Shown here: one piece after another, positions 1 to 5,942 of the stretch
Position numbering within the stretch: the first letter of the stretch is position 1
How the letters are laid out: each line of letters opens with the position of its first letter
Source of the DNA: a virus
IMG/VR virus record: IMGVR_UViG_3300025832_000009
Span: 1 to 57,978 of that record
Reading direction: 5' to 3' (one strand)
DNA: 57,978 bases
Notes under the pieces: model-generated
The model's database searches: none
What the model saw: the letters and a program-made list of their open reading frames with translations, nothing else
What the model was told of the DNA's origin: nothing
Translations under genes and position numbers: made by a program

Positions 1-194
1 TTCTGCACTAAATTACTCGATAGTATCTGTACGTTTTCAACAAGACCTTGAGCATTTACTCTTGTAGCTGCTGAATTTCTGCTAAAATCAAAATCACCAT
101 AAGGTGGTTCACTCGGCTTTGCGCACAATACCTTACCGTTGTCATAAGCGGTTGGTGTTAATACTATCGATGCTTGATCTAAAAGGTTAGCCAT
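1..194 (-). CDS. Tail appendage protein, N-terminal part (cut by window edge)
   Basis: An ATG at 194 opens 64 codons that run off the left edge. The product begins MANLLDQASIVLTPTAYDNG and contains FSRNSAATRVNAQGL, a virion-attachment head seen on flavophage appendage proteins. A related FARGSEATYVDAQGL motif occurs inside the gene at the right end of the window (55815-57978). If the sequence is circular the two pieces join in frame, the two leftover bases AA pairing with T at 57978 to make an Asn codon. The join would skip the module expected after this head, so sequence is probably missing. Structural role inferred from motif and context. Confidence 0.75.
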   Translation of the reverse strand, partial: MANLLDQASIVLTPTAYDNGKVLCAKPSEPPYGDFDFSRNSAATRVNAQGLVENVQILSSNLVQ

Positions 195-210
195 GTTTTA
201 TTGTGTTTTA

Positions 211-384
211 TTATGGAGTATATGGTATTGCCTCTATCTCTGCTAAAATAGCGGTAGTGCATGTTTTATTTTCACAGTATGTAGCTCTGGCACATAGGTC
301 ATCTATTAGCCCTGGGATTATACTAGAGACACCCCTTTGACTGGTAAACAATATACCGTTACCTATACCTATTGCAAGACCCAT
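211..384 (-). CDS. Small late protein, 57 aa
   Basis: The product starts MGLAIGIGNGILFTSQRG and ends EIEAIPYTP. It has a Gly/Ile-rich N-terminus and two to three Cys (LCARATYCENKTC). It lies between the spike gene and the appendage gene in the late minus-strand block, with about 20 bp on either side, which fits a small virion or appendage-associated protein. No named family is recognised; it is accepted because it fills the gap, begins with ATG and has a composition unlike random translation. Confidence 0.6.
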   Translation of the reverse strand: MGLAIGIGNGILFTSQRGVSSIIPGLIDDLCARATYCENKTCTTAILAEIEAIPYTP

Positions 385-404
385 ACGTGTTTTTTAATTT
401 GTTA

Positions 405-668
405 TTACCAAAGAGCTAATACAGAAGCAGCGGTTGTACCCGTTGCGAAAACTCTTACTACCTGTACAGGTAAAAATCCTCCCGTTGGGAAGCCCACAAA
501 GGTAACCTCGTCACCACCTGCTGTTAACACCTTTAAGTCACCACCTGATCCTACGTATAGTACGCATCCGTTGTTTCTTGTAGTAGATGAGGATATATTA
601 GGAATGTCTACTGTGTCACTAGGAGTGACCGCAGCAGCTCTACTTGTTTGTAATTTTTGATATGCCAT
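405..668 (-). CDS. Spike/virion surface protein, 87 aa
   Basis: The product begins MAYQKLQTSRAAAVTPSDTV and continues with a Gly/Val/Thr-rich beta segment (GCVLYVGSGGDLKVLTAG, then FLPVQVVRVFATGTTA). This N-terminal pattern and the closing LPVQVxRVFATGTTA are typical of a small, beta-rich structural protein common in marine flavophages. It probably sits on the virion surface as a spike or decoration near the tail. It reads with the surrounding late minus-strand genes. The family role is inferred, not proven. Confidence 0.75.
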   Translation of the reverse strand: MAYQKLQTSRAAAVTPSDTVDIPNISSSTTRNNGCVLYVGSGGDLKVLTAGGDEVTFVGFPTGGFLPVQVVRVFATGTTAASVLALW

Positions 669-674
669 GTTTTA

Positions 675-866
675 TTATTTTTTATATGGAAACTTTCTGT
701 TTAAGGTATCTCTCCTTTCAGAACACCCACAAGGACGCCCTGTTGCTTTAGCTACAGTTTCAACTGCTTTTTTTATGCCTGTGGCAGTTGTAAATTTTTC
801 TATGCTATCACCTAGTCCTCTTGATTTAGGTGGTGTTTTTGAATATTTTAATGCTTGCTCTTTCAT
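675..866 (-). CDS. Conserved small phage protein, 63 aa
   Basis: The product is Lys-rich and carries LGDSIEKFTTATGIKKAVE followed by CGCSERRDTLNRKFPYKK. The pattern GD-x-IEK-x(3)-ATGI ... CGC-x-ER-x(2)-LN-x-xFPY recurs in small proteins of many marine phages and is usually found among late genes. The CxC pair may bind metal. The start codon overlaps the stop of the upstream 21-aa ORF by 4 bp (ATGA), implying coupled translation. Function unknown. Confidence 0.75.
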   Translation of the reverse strand: MKEQALKYSKTPPKSRGLGDSIEKFTTATGIKKAVETVAKATGRPCGCSERRDTLNRKFPYKK

Positions 867-928
867 GTTTTTTCAATAAAATTACCACAGACACATTGGC
901 CTACTTGCGTACATTCACACTTTTTCAT
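863..928 (-). CDS. Cysteine-rich microprotein, 21 aa
   Basis: This 22-codon ORF encodes MKKCECTQVGQCVCGNFIEK plus Thr, with two CxC pairs that could hold one metal ion. It starts 21 nt downstream of a TAnnTTTG promoter box and its stop overlaps the next start as ATGA. Those two placements are the reason for calling it a gene despite its size. Function unknown. Confidence 0.6.
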   Translation of the reverse strand: MKKCECTQVGQCVCGNFIEKT

Positions 929-948
929 CACTTTGATTTTTAATTATA

Positions 949-956
949 CAAATATA
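949..956 (-). promoter_or_regulatory. TAnnTTTG promoter box
   Basis: On the minus strand this reads TATATTTG, matching the Bacteroidota -7 consensus, in the short gap after the 84-aa gene and 20 nt ahead of the 21-aa ORF. It would drive 863-928 and the genes after it. Confidence 0.55.
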
Positions 957-958
957 CT

Positions 959-1213
959 TTATTTTTTAGATTTTGCTCCTGAGCATTTCCATCTCTTACG
1001 TGACAAGTTGTTCGGAGTGTTAGGATCGTTTCTTTTTTTAGCAGAAAGTCTTTTCTTAATACCTAGGCTTCTAGCACAGTAGCTATCACCCTTAGATGTC
1101 CCTGGTCTTACCCTTGGTCCACCACCTTTGGCTTTACCTGCCTGTCCATAGCTTACCTTCTTACCTGATGAGGTAATTTTTACTTTCGCTTTCCCCTTCC
1201 TTGGTGTCGCCAT
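959..1213 (-). CDS. Small basic late protein, 84 aa
   Basis: The product is rich in Lys, Arg and Gly. It carries VKITSSGKKVSYGQAGKAKG, then RPGTSKGDSYCARSLGI and NNLSRKRWKC. The signature [KV]SYGQAGKAK-x-GG-x(2)-[RI]RPGTxKG-x-[SA]YCARS is conserved in a family of small phage virion-associated proteins of Bacteroidota and marine phages. The high charge would suit DNA contact or packing into the virion, but that is inference. It is part of a tight run of minus-strand small genes. Confidence 0.75.
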   Translation of the reverse strand: MATPRKGKAKVKITSSGKKVSYGQAGKAKGGGPRVRPGTSKGDSYCARSLGIKKRLSAKKRNDPNTPNNLSRKRWKCSGAKSKK

Positions 1214-1215
1214 TG

Positions 1216-1497
1216 TTAACTACCTTTTTTTTTAGTTGAATTTTGTCCTTCCCATCTGCCCATTTTTTCATATTCAGTTTCACCCTGATATTTTAATCGC
1301 ATAGCAGAAGGTTTCCATCCTTTTTGTCCTCTTGCAAATCCAGTTCTATATTGTATAGAATCTCTTTGAGTAGCAGGAGTTGAACTATTAACCATATTCA
1401 ATCTATTAGTATTATTGTTAGCTTGTTTAAATAAGGTGAATTTTATTCCTGATTTACAATCTTTTAAAGCTTGTCCTTTTAATCCTTCACAACTCAT
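1216..1497 (-). CDS. Small late protein, 93 aa
   Basis: The chosen start gives MSCEGLKGQALKDCKSG, resembling the openings of other small flavophage late proteins. A longer in-frame version would begin at 1518 but would overlap the upstream 42-aa gene by 19 bp, whereas the 1497 start follows that gene's stop by 2 nt. The C-terminal half (YRTGFARGQKGWKPSAMRLK) is basic and the tail ends in a Lys/Gly run. Virion-associated role inferred from neighbours. Confidence 0.7.
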   Translation of the reverse strand: MSCEGLKGQALKDCKSGIKFTLFKQANNNTNRLNMVNSSTPATQRDSIQYRTGFARGQKGWKPSAMRLKYQGETEYEKMGRWEGQNSTKKKGS

Positions 1498-1499
1498 AA

Positions 1500-1628
1500 C
1501 TATTTTTTTTTGTCGCATTTAGCATACGAACTATTATTAATTTGTTTATTTGAAGGCAATCCGTTTTTCTCAGGATTAACCCCACTTTTTTGTGCTGCCG
1601 TAAAATACGGTTTTAGTGATCTTGCCAT
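1500..1628 (-). CDS. Small basic protein, 42 aa
   Basis: The product runs from MARSLKPYFTAAQKSGVN to a C-terminal CDKKK. It begins on the stop codon of the upstream 82-aa gene (TAATG overlap) and ends 2 nt before the next start, so it is translationally packed in the operon. No family recognised. Confidence 0.6.
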   Translation of the reverse strand: MARSLKPYFTAAQKSGVNPEKNGLPSNKQINNSSYAKCDKKK

Positions 1629-1876
1629 TACTTAGTGTATTTTTTGGTTACTTTCGCTTTTTTTGTATTTGACACAAACTGCTTCTTGCCGCCTGATGCC
1701 TTCTTTTTTCTTGCTGTCTTAGCCCTTTCTGCCTTACTTAAACTTTTAGCCTTAGCCAAAGGTAGACACCTGTCTGGGTTCTTTTTGTTCTTGCTAGTAC
1801 CGCATGCACCCTTTATAGAACCATCTGTTCCTATACGTACCCACTTCTCGTTTCTCCACTTAGCAAGCTCACCCAT
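1628..1876 (-). CDS. Basic virion-associated protein, 82 aa (DUF5872-like)
   Basis: The N-terminal part carries WVRIGTDGSIKGACGTSKN, then KNPDRCLPLAKAKSLSKAER, followed by a Lys-rich tail. The string KW-V-R-I-x(2)-DG-x-I-x-G-x-CGTSK-x-KKNPDRCLP-x-AKA is a hallmark of a small family (I believe DUF5872) found in marine phages and a few bacteria. Conserved Cys residues are present at both ends of the core. Start and stop overlap the neighbours by 1 nt (TAATG). The molecular role is unknown; the basic tail suggests nucleic-acid contact. Confidence 0.75.
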   Translation of the reverse strand: MGELAKWRNEKWVRIGTDGSIKGACGTSKNKKNPDRCLPLAKAKSLSKAERAKTARKKKASGGKKQFVSNTKKAKVTKKYTK

Positions 1877-1962
1877 TACTTTTTCTTGTAATTTCTAAAT
1901 GTTAATTTATACATTAACCTATTCCATTGGTGTTGTAACTTGTCAATAAATTTTTCTATCAT
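1876..1962 (-). CDS. Tiny protein, 28 aa
   Basis: The ORF encodes MIEKFIDKLQHQWNRLMYKL followed by TFRNYKKK. It would form an amphipathic basic helix. It is bracketed by 1-nt stop/start overlaps on both sides (TAATG), exactly like its neighbours, which is the main support for it being translated. Confidence 0.55.
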   Translation of the reverse strand: MIEKFIDKLQHQWNRLMYKLTFRNYKKK

Positions 1963-2120
1963 TATTTTTTCTTTTTTCCCTTACCGTAGTTAGGGTCTTT
2001 ACAATATTTACTTGCAGCCATATTAGCATAAGCAGATGGATATTTATCAAAGGTTCTTTTTGCCCATGAAATTCCAGCTGCGCAAATTTTATTTCCTTTT
2101 GTTCTACCTTTCTTTGCCAT
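1962..2120 (-). CDS. Small basic conserved protein, 52 aa
   Basis: The product carries KICAAGISWAKRTFDKYPSA followed by YANMAASKYCKDPNYGKG and a Lys-rich end. The pattern CxAGxxWAKRTFxxYPSAYAN-x-AASKYCKDPNY is a recurrent small-protein signature of marine phages, usually in the late region. Two conserved Cys are kept. It sits 1 bp from the upstream gene and overlaps the downstream 28-aa ORF. Function unknown; probably virion-associated. Confidence 0.7.
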   Translation of the reverse strand: MAKKGRTKGNKICAAGISWAKRTFDKYPSAYANMAASKYCKDPNYGKGKKKK

Positions 2121-2121
2121 A

Positions 2122-2433
2122 CTATTTGCCTCCTTTATTTCCTTTGTTTTTTCGGCCTTTTCCTTTCTTTCCCCTTGCTCTTTTGTCCCCTGGTGTGTTT
2201 GTTTTACTAGCTCTGTTTTTAGATTGAGCTTCTAAAACAATTCTTCCACCTTTATGAGATACATCTTTCTTATCTCCGTTGCCGTATGTACCAAGTTCTC
2301 GATTTTCTCTATTATTTCTAACCCTTCTTGCTATCTGAGCTTTACGAGCATTGTATCTTTTCTGATACGCTAGTCTTTTCTTACGAGCCTCTGGGTTATC
2401 CCTATAATATTTTGCTGTTCTACCTAATGCCAT
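2122..2433 (-). CDS. Basic late protein, 103 aa
   Basis: The N-terminus (MALGRTAKYYRDNPEARKKR) and central ELGTYGNGDKKDVSHKGGRI match a conserved, strongly basic phage protein family of Bacteroidota phages. The C-terminal 40 residues are almost entirely Lys, Arg, Gly and Asn. It is the first gene of this minus-strand run and follows a TATCTTTG promoter box 20 nt upstream that is part of a perfect palindrome. DNA-binding or virion packing is inferred from charge only. Confidence 0.7.
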   Translation of the reverse strand: MALGRTAKYYRDNPEARKKRLAYQKRYNARKAQIARRVRNNRENRELGTYGNGDKKDVSHKGGRIVLEAQSKNRASKTNTPGDKRARGKKGKGRKNKGNKGGK

Positions 2434-2442
2434 ATAAAAAAC

Positions 2443-2461
2443 TTATCTTTAGCAAAGATAA
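2443..2461. promoter_or_regulatory. Perfect 19-bp palindrome overlapping promoter (operator candidate)
   Basis: The sequence TTATCTTTAGCAAAGATAA has 8-bp arms around a 3-nt centre. It lies between divergent genes (2122-2433 minus, 2476-2943 plus). On the minus strand 2460-2453 reads TATCTTTG, a full TAnnTTTG -7 box for the small-protein operon. The plus-strand gene beside it encodes a winged-helix-like protein, so autoregulation is possible. Confidence 0.5.
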
Positions 2462-2475
2462 AAAAATTTAATTCA

Positions 2476-2943
2476 ATGAAATTCAAGACTAGATTTCGTA
2501 AAAATTACGATAGAAGAGAACCTAATGCAGACTACTTAAAGTACTGGAAGGTTGTAAAACAATGGGCTAGAGCTAGATACGATCTAGGAACTGCCGATAT
2601 TGAAATGATGCTGTTTCTTTACAGTGAAGGACTGTTCACCAAGTTTCAGTTTGAAGAATTTAATGAGATTATGTCCTGGGATAAGAACAGGTTTCATAAA
2701 ATGTTGAAAGATGAGTGGATAATTAAATGGCGTGAACGTAAAGGAAGAGAATCTACCCTATACGAACTTGGATTTAAAGGTAAGCGCGTATGCGCTTCAA
2801 TTTATAAAAAGCTAAACAAGGAAGAAACCATCTCCGAAGACCGAAGACGGAATCCCATGTTTAATAAATCTACCGAATACAGTAATAAAGTGTACCGTAA
2901 AATGATAAAAAAAATGAATCAAGAGGTAAAAGGTAATTTATAG
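2476..2943 (+). CDS. Winged-helix-like DNA-binding protein, 155 aa
   Basis: The product is basic and largely helical. Residues about 38-100 (TADIEMMLFLYSEGLFTKFQ ... ILF-free helix ... WDKNRFHKMLKDEWI) look like a MarR-type winged helix, followed by a beta wing (KWRERKGRESTLYELGFKG) and a basic tail. It is the only plus-strand gene in the first 5.4 kb. It starts 15 bp after a perfect palindrome shared with the opposing promoter, and its end overlaps groES by 6 bp on the opposite strand. A transcriptional regulator of the adjacent late genes is a reasonable inference; the fold is judged by eye. Confidence 0.6.
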   Translation: MKFKTRFRKNYDRREPNADYLKYWKVVKQWARARYDLGTADIEMMLFLYSEGLFTKFQFEEFNEIMSWDKNRFHKMLKDEWIIKWRERKGRESTLYELGFKGKRVCASIYKKLNKEETISEDRRRNPMFNKSTEYSNKVYRKMIKKMNQEVKGNL

Positions 2944-3195
2944 CACCACAACTATGTCGTGTTCCGATATGATGCTGACCATGTTCTCATTTAATATCAT
3001 GGAGTGTCCTGCACGCTTATCATAGTAAATATTATCACCTGCCTTAACTGTATCCACATCTGTTCCAGGGATAACTACTAACCCTTTCTTATACCTAAAT
3101 TGGTCGCTGTCATCTGACGTCAAAAGGATTCCAGAGTTAGTTGTTATCTGTTCTTTTATTTCTTCAATTACTATATGTTTCCCGATTGCTTTCAT
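2938..3195 (-). CDS. groES: GroES-type co-chaperonin, 85 aa
   Basis: The product caps the GroEL-type cage. It begins MKAIGKHIVIEEIKEQITTN and runs into SGILLTSDD, which matches the GroES mobile loop (SGI-h-L). The fold elements follow in order: GLVVIPGTDVDTVKAGDNIY resembles the G-x-V-x-x-G ... V-x-x-GD core, and ENMVSIISEHDIVVVL matches the closing strand. Length fits (GroES is about 95 aa). It starts immediately after the 46-aa ORF that follows groEL, so it is last in the operon rather than first as in bacterial groESL. Phage co-chaperonins such as T4 gp31 assist capsid folding; the same is inferred here. Confidence 0.85.
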   Translation of the reverse strand: MKAIGKHIVIEEIKEQITTNSGILLTSDDSDQFRYKKGLVVIPGTDVDTVKAGDNIYYDKRAGHSMILNENMVSIISEHDIVVVL

Positions 3196-3336
3196 CTATT
3201 TTAATTTTTCCATTAAAAGTTTTTTCAGATTCACATAAACTGAATTTGCAGATTGAACAGAGATATCTCCATTTTTGAATAATTTTCCTGCAAATTGGTC
3301 TGCTAATTTATCAGCTTTTCTTTCTATTGTTTCCAT
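3196..3336 (-). CDS. Small ORF inside chaperonin operon, 46 aa
   Basis: The ORF encodes METIERKADKLADQFAGKLF then a segment ending VNLKKLLMEKLK. It begins 3 bp after the groEL stop and its stop codon directly abuts the groES start, so it is translated between the two. It would form two helices and is mildly basic. No family recognised. Its placement suggests a link with the chaperonin pair or only operon filler. Confidence 0.6.
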   Translation of the reverse strand: METIERKADKLADQFAGKLFKNGDISVQSANSVYVNLKKLLMEKLK

Positions 3337-3339
3337 TTG

Positions 3340-4911
3340 TTATTTTCTTTTCATTGTTACTATTGCGTTTGTACTTAGTATTGTTGTGGCTACACTCACT
3401 GCATTCTTCAGCGCGTTCTTAGTAACCTTCGCAGGATCTATAACACCCATCTTATACATGTCCCCATATACCTTATTCTTCACATCGTACCCGTAATTCT
3501 TAGGTACATCTGCGCATGAGCATACTTTATCTCTTATTTCTTTAACATCTTCACCTGCATTTGTAAGAATCTGCTCAATTGGAGCTATAAGCGCCCCATA
3601 TAACACATCACTCGCGTGTCCGTCACCCAAATCTTCCGCACATCTAAGCAGTGCTATACCACCTCCTGGTAATATCCCCTCCTCAATAGCAGAACGTACC
3701 GCACACACAGCGTCTTCTACCCTGTCATACTTCTCTTTCTGCTGAATATCAGAGTTCGCACCAACATATATCACCCCAACCTTACCAGTTAGCAGCGAAA
3801 TACGCTCATCTATGAAATCTCTATCATTTTTATTGGTATTATGCTCCTTCTGAACCTTCAACTCCTCTATCCTAGTCTGAATGTCCTCAGTTCTCTCACC
3901 CTCTTTGATGATAATAGTCTCGTTTTTCCCAACCACAATCTTATCCGCATGGCCTAAGTCCTCCATAGACAACATCCCAATGTTATCCCCTTGTGACTCA
4001 CTGAAGTATTTCGCACCTACAGCCAGTGCAATATCACTCATAAGCTCATTGGTCTTATATCCAAACGATGGTGGTATAATATTACAAAGCTTCAAGTTAT
4101 TCTGCATTACATTCGCAGCCAAAGTATTAGTCACGTTTGATGCGCAATTCCCAATAATTAAAAGCTTCTTGTTCTGGTTTATAATAGGCTTCAGTACACC
4201 CTCAATCTGTAATATGTTCGTTATCTCCATATCAGTCATCAATATGTGAACATCATCCAAGATACACTCGTCATTACGATGATTGTTTATAAACAACTTC
4301 GATGAATACCCCCTGTCAATCTTAATACCCTTCGTAATGTCAATATACGTGTCCTCAGTCTTACTATTCTCAACAGTAAGCTTACCATCTTTACCCAAAT
4401 CACCATAAGCATCGGCAATCATCTTACCCAAATCCTTATCATTGTTCGTAGATATAGTAGCAACATCACGCAAAGTATTCCCAGACACCTTCTTAGAAGA
4501 CTTGTCCAAGCTCTTAATAACATCCTCTGAAATTTTACTGATGTCACGAGCAAGTTGACTCGTATTTATATTCGGCTCACGATCTATCAGTCGCATACCC
4601 TCCCTTATAATAGCCTCAGTTAAAACTATCGCTGTTGTCGTTCCATCACCAGCTGAAGTAGCAGTCCTATCAGAAGCCTCCTTCATCATCTTTACCGCTA
4701 AATTCTCTACAGGATCTTCGAACTCTATCTCCTTGGCAACAGTTACACCATCCTTGGTGATAATCATTCCCCTAGTGTGATTCATAGACTCCATCATCAC
4801 AGTATTACCTAATGGCCCTAATGTGCTTTTTACAGTCTTGGACATCTTAGTAATGCCCTCTAATAATTTTTCTCTCCCCTGCTTGTCAAAATGTAATTCC
4901 TTTGGATTCAT
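3340..4911 (-). CDS. groEL: Phage GroEL-type chaperonin, 523 aa
   Basis: This is a divergent group I chaperonin. The equatorial ATP-site motifs are present: LGPLGNTV (residues 31-38), TKDGVTVAKEIE (52-63), GDGTTTA (88-94), and RVEDAVCAVRSAIEEG with PGGG near residues 400-415, keeping the Asp equivalent to E. coli D398. The C-terminal DPAKVTKNALKNAVSVA is also conserved. It lacks the Gly-Gly-Met tail and ends VTMKRK. Length is close to the 540-aa norm. It reads first in groEL-ORF46-groES, preceded by a TATATTTG box and an AGCAT-box control region. It would fold capsid or other virion proteins. Phage-encoded GroEL is known but uncommon. Confidence 0.95.
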   Translation of the reverse strand: MNPKELHFDKQGREKLLEGITKMSKTVKSTLGPLGNTVMMESMNHTRGMIITKDGVTVAKEIEFEDPVENLAVKMMKEASDRTATSAGDGTTTAIVLTEAIIREGMRLIDREPNINTSQLARDISKISEDVIKSLDKSSKKVSGNTLRDVATISTNNDKDLGKMIADAYGDLGKDGKLTVENSKTEDTYIDITKGIKIDRGYSSKLFINNHRNDECILDDVHILMTDMEITNILQIEGVLKPIINQNKKLLIIGNCASNVTNTLAANVMQNNLKLCNIIPPSFGYKTNELMSDIALAVGAKYFSESQGDNIGMLSMEDLGHADKIVVGKNETIIIKEGERTEDIQTRIEELKVQKEHNTNKNDRDFIDERISLLTGKVGVIYVGANSDIQQKEKYDRVEDAVCAVRSAIEEGILPGGGIALLRCAEDLGDGHASDVLYGALIAPIEQILTNAGEDVKEIRDKVCSCADVPKNYGYDVKNKVYGDMYKMGVIDPAKVTKNALKNAVSVATTILSTNAIVTMKRK

Positions 4912-4938
4912 ATTATAGTATTTAATTAAATTATTCTA

Positions 4939-4946
4939 CAAATATA
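4939..4946 (-). promoter_or_regulatory. TAnnTTTG promoter box of groEL operon
   Basis: The minus strand reads TATATTTG 28 nt ahead of the groEL start. A TTT triplet lies 19 nt further upstream at 4966-4968, in the place of a -33 TTG. The AGCAT dyad at 4968-4984 abuts this -33 region. Confidence 0.6.
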
Positions 4947-4967
4947 AGCTTTTTTATAGAACCATAA

Positions 4968-4984
4968 AGCATGACGACTATGCT
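4968..4984. promoter_or_regulatory. Inverted repeat AGCAT-N7-ATGCT (operator candidate)
   Basis: AGCAT at 4968-4972 and ATGCT at 4980-4984 form a dyad at the upstream edge of the groEL promoter. The same AGCAT core recurs upstream at 5110-5161 and at the start of the primase-helicase gene. Confidence 0.45.
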
Positions 4985-5017
4985 CACTTTTCGTCTCTAT
5001 ACTCTCTATATAGTTTT
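4979..5017 (-). promoter_or_regulatory. 39-bp element shared with the primase-helicase start
   Basis: Read on the minus strand, this segment begins AAAACTATATAGAGAGTATA and ends AAAAGTGAGCATA. It aligns without gaps to plus-strand 16684-16722 with 34 of 39 positions identical. It lies about 70 nt upstream of groEL. A shared binding site for a phage or host factor is inferred. Confidence 0.6.
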
Positions 5018-5109
5018 TATATATATATATTTTTTATTCCCCTGTAAAAAAGGAAAAAAGAAAGCATTTATAACATATTCTTTATTCATAGTACTTAAGA
5101 AAGGAAAAG

Positions 5110-5161
5110 TAAGCATAAACTAAGCATAAACTAAGCATAGATTTCAAAAGTCAGCATAAAA
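5110..5161 (+). repeat. Tandem 11-bp repeats, TAAGCATAAAC type
   Basis: TAAGCATAAAC occurs at 5110-5120 and 5121-5131, TAAGCATAGAT at 5132-5142, and the related TCAGCATAAAA at 5151-5161. The first three copies are exactly head to tail. The 11-bp period places the AGCATA cores on about one face of the helix. They lie upstream of groEL, in the gap before the terminator of the next gene. Confidence 0.7.
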
Positions 5162-5193
5162 AAAGAGGTAAATACATAAAGTACCTACCTCTT
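5156..5193 (-). terminator. Rho-independent terminator after the 69-aa gene
   Basis: The arms AAGAGGTA (5163-5170) and TACCTCTT (5186-5193) are perfectly complementary. On the minus strand the hairpin is followed by a run of T (complement of 5156-5162). It ends transcription of 5223-5432 before the groEL control region. Confidence 0.75.
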
Positions 5194-5222
5194 GGAAAAC
5201 AAAATTAACTCTGGGAAGAAAG

Positions 5223-5432
5223 TTAACGCTTGAAAAATTTTCTCATTTCTTCTCTGCTTTCTGCTAATTCAATTCCATCAGCAATGTCTTGAACAACACT
5301 TCTCTGATTATTATCCTTACGCATTCTCGCAAATTTAGAAATACCTGTCTCATAATAGTTTCCCCTAGAAAGCATCTCGCCCCTTTTTCTACTATTCAAA
5401 TGCTCTTGCATTATTGACCCTTTACTATCCAT
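5223..5432 (-). CDS. Small hypothetical protein, 69 aa
   Basis: The product begins MDSKGSIMQEHLNSRKRGEM and has charged helices, ending EEMRKFFKR. It is a single-gene unit, with a near-consensus TATCTTCG box upstream and a clear intrinsic terminator downstream. It is the first minus-strand gene after the divergent control region. No family recognised. Confidence 0.7.
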   Translation of the reverse strand: MDSKGSIMQEHLNSRKRGEMLSRGNYYETGISKFARMRKDNNQRSVVQDIADGIELAESREEMRKFFKR

Positions 5433-5450
5433 AACTTTAAATTTAGATTA

Positions 5451-5458
5451 CGAAGATA
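5451..5458 (-). promoter_or_regulatory. Near-consensus -7 box for the 69-aa gene
   Basis: The minus strand reads TATCTTCG, one mismatch from TAnnTTTG, 19 nt ahead of the start at 5432. Confidence 0.4.
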
Positions 5459-5615
5459 CGAAAAAAAAATCATCAGATACTTAGAGGGTTCGGGTAATAA
5501 TATAATATACGCGCGCTGACTCCAATCTGAAGTCGTTTTAAAAATCGCTAGGGGGGTACAATATTTTTGCGTTTTTGTTGAATTTTTTTAGCTTTTTGTA
5601 GGGGCTACATGTACC

Positions 5616-5655
5616 CGTTTGTAAACGTTTGTAGTCGTTTGTTGTCGCTTAAAAT
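5616..5655 (+). repeat. 10-bp iterons, CGTTTGTnnn
   Basis: CGTTTGTAAA, CGTTTGTAGT and CGTTTGTTGT follow one another exactly (5616, 5626, 5636), and a weaker CGCTTAAAAT at 5646 keeps the phase. A period of about one helical turn is typical of protein-loading iterons. They lie upstream of the A/T-rich part of the divergent region. Confidence 0.7.
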
Positions 5656-5942
5656 CCAATGGCCTGGTAAATTACCTTTTTATTTTCTTTGTCTCTTGTC
5701 ATGAGCGAAGAGATAAAACAAGCCTTAAAAAATCCTTATAATTAACATTTTTAATACTTATAACTTTAAACAAATAACCCTAAAAACAAGTAAAAAACAA
5801 ATGTGATCCAATTTTAACGCAAAAAAAACTTTGCTTTTAAACTATTGATATTCAGTAACTTATAAATTATTTTCATTTTATTTTAAAAATAACTTGCATT
5901 TTGTTTTTTATATCCAATAATCCTTTTTACTTTTACACCTCA

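Noticed and set aside
5101-5165. CRISPR-like array at the AGCATA repeats
   Set aside because: Units are 11 bp and directly abutting, with no spacers.
5700-5744. 14-codon ORF in the divergent region
   Set aside because: Too short, and without overlap, leader or conservation evidence.
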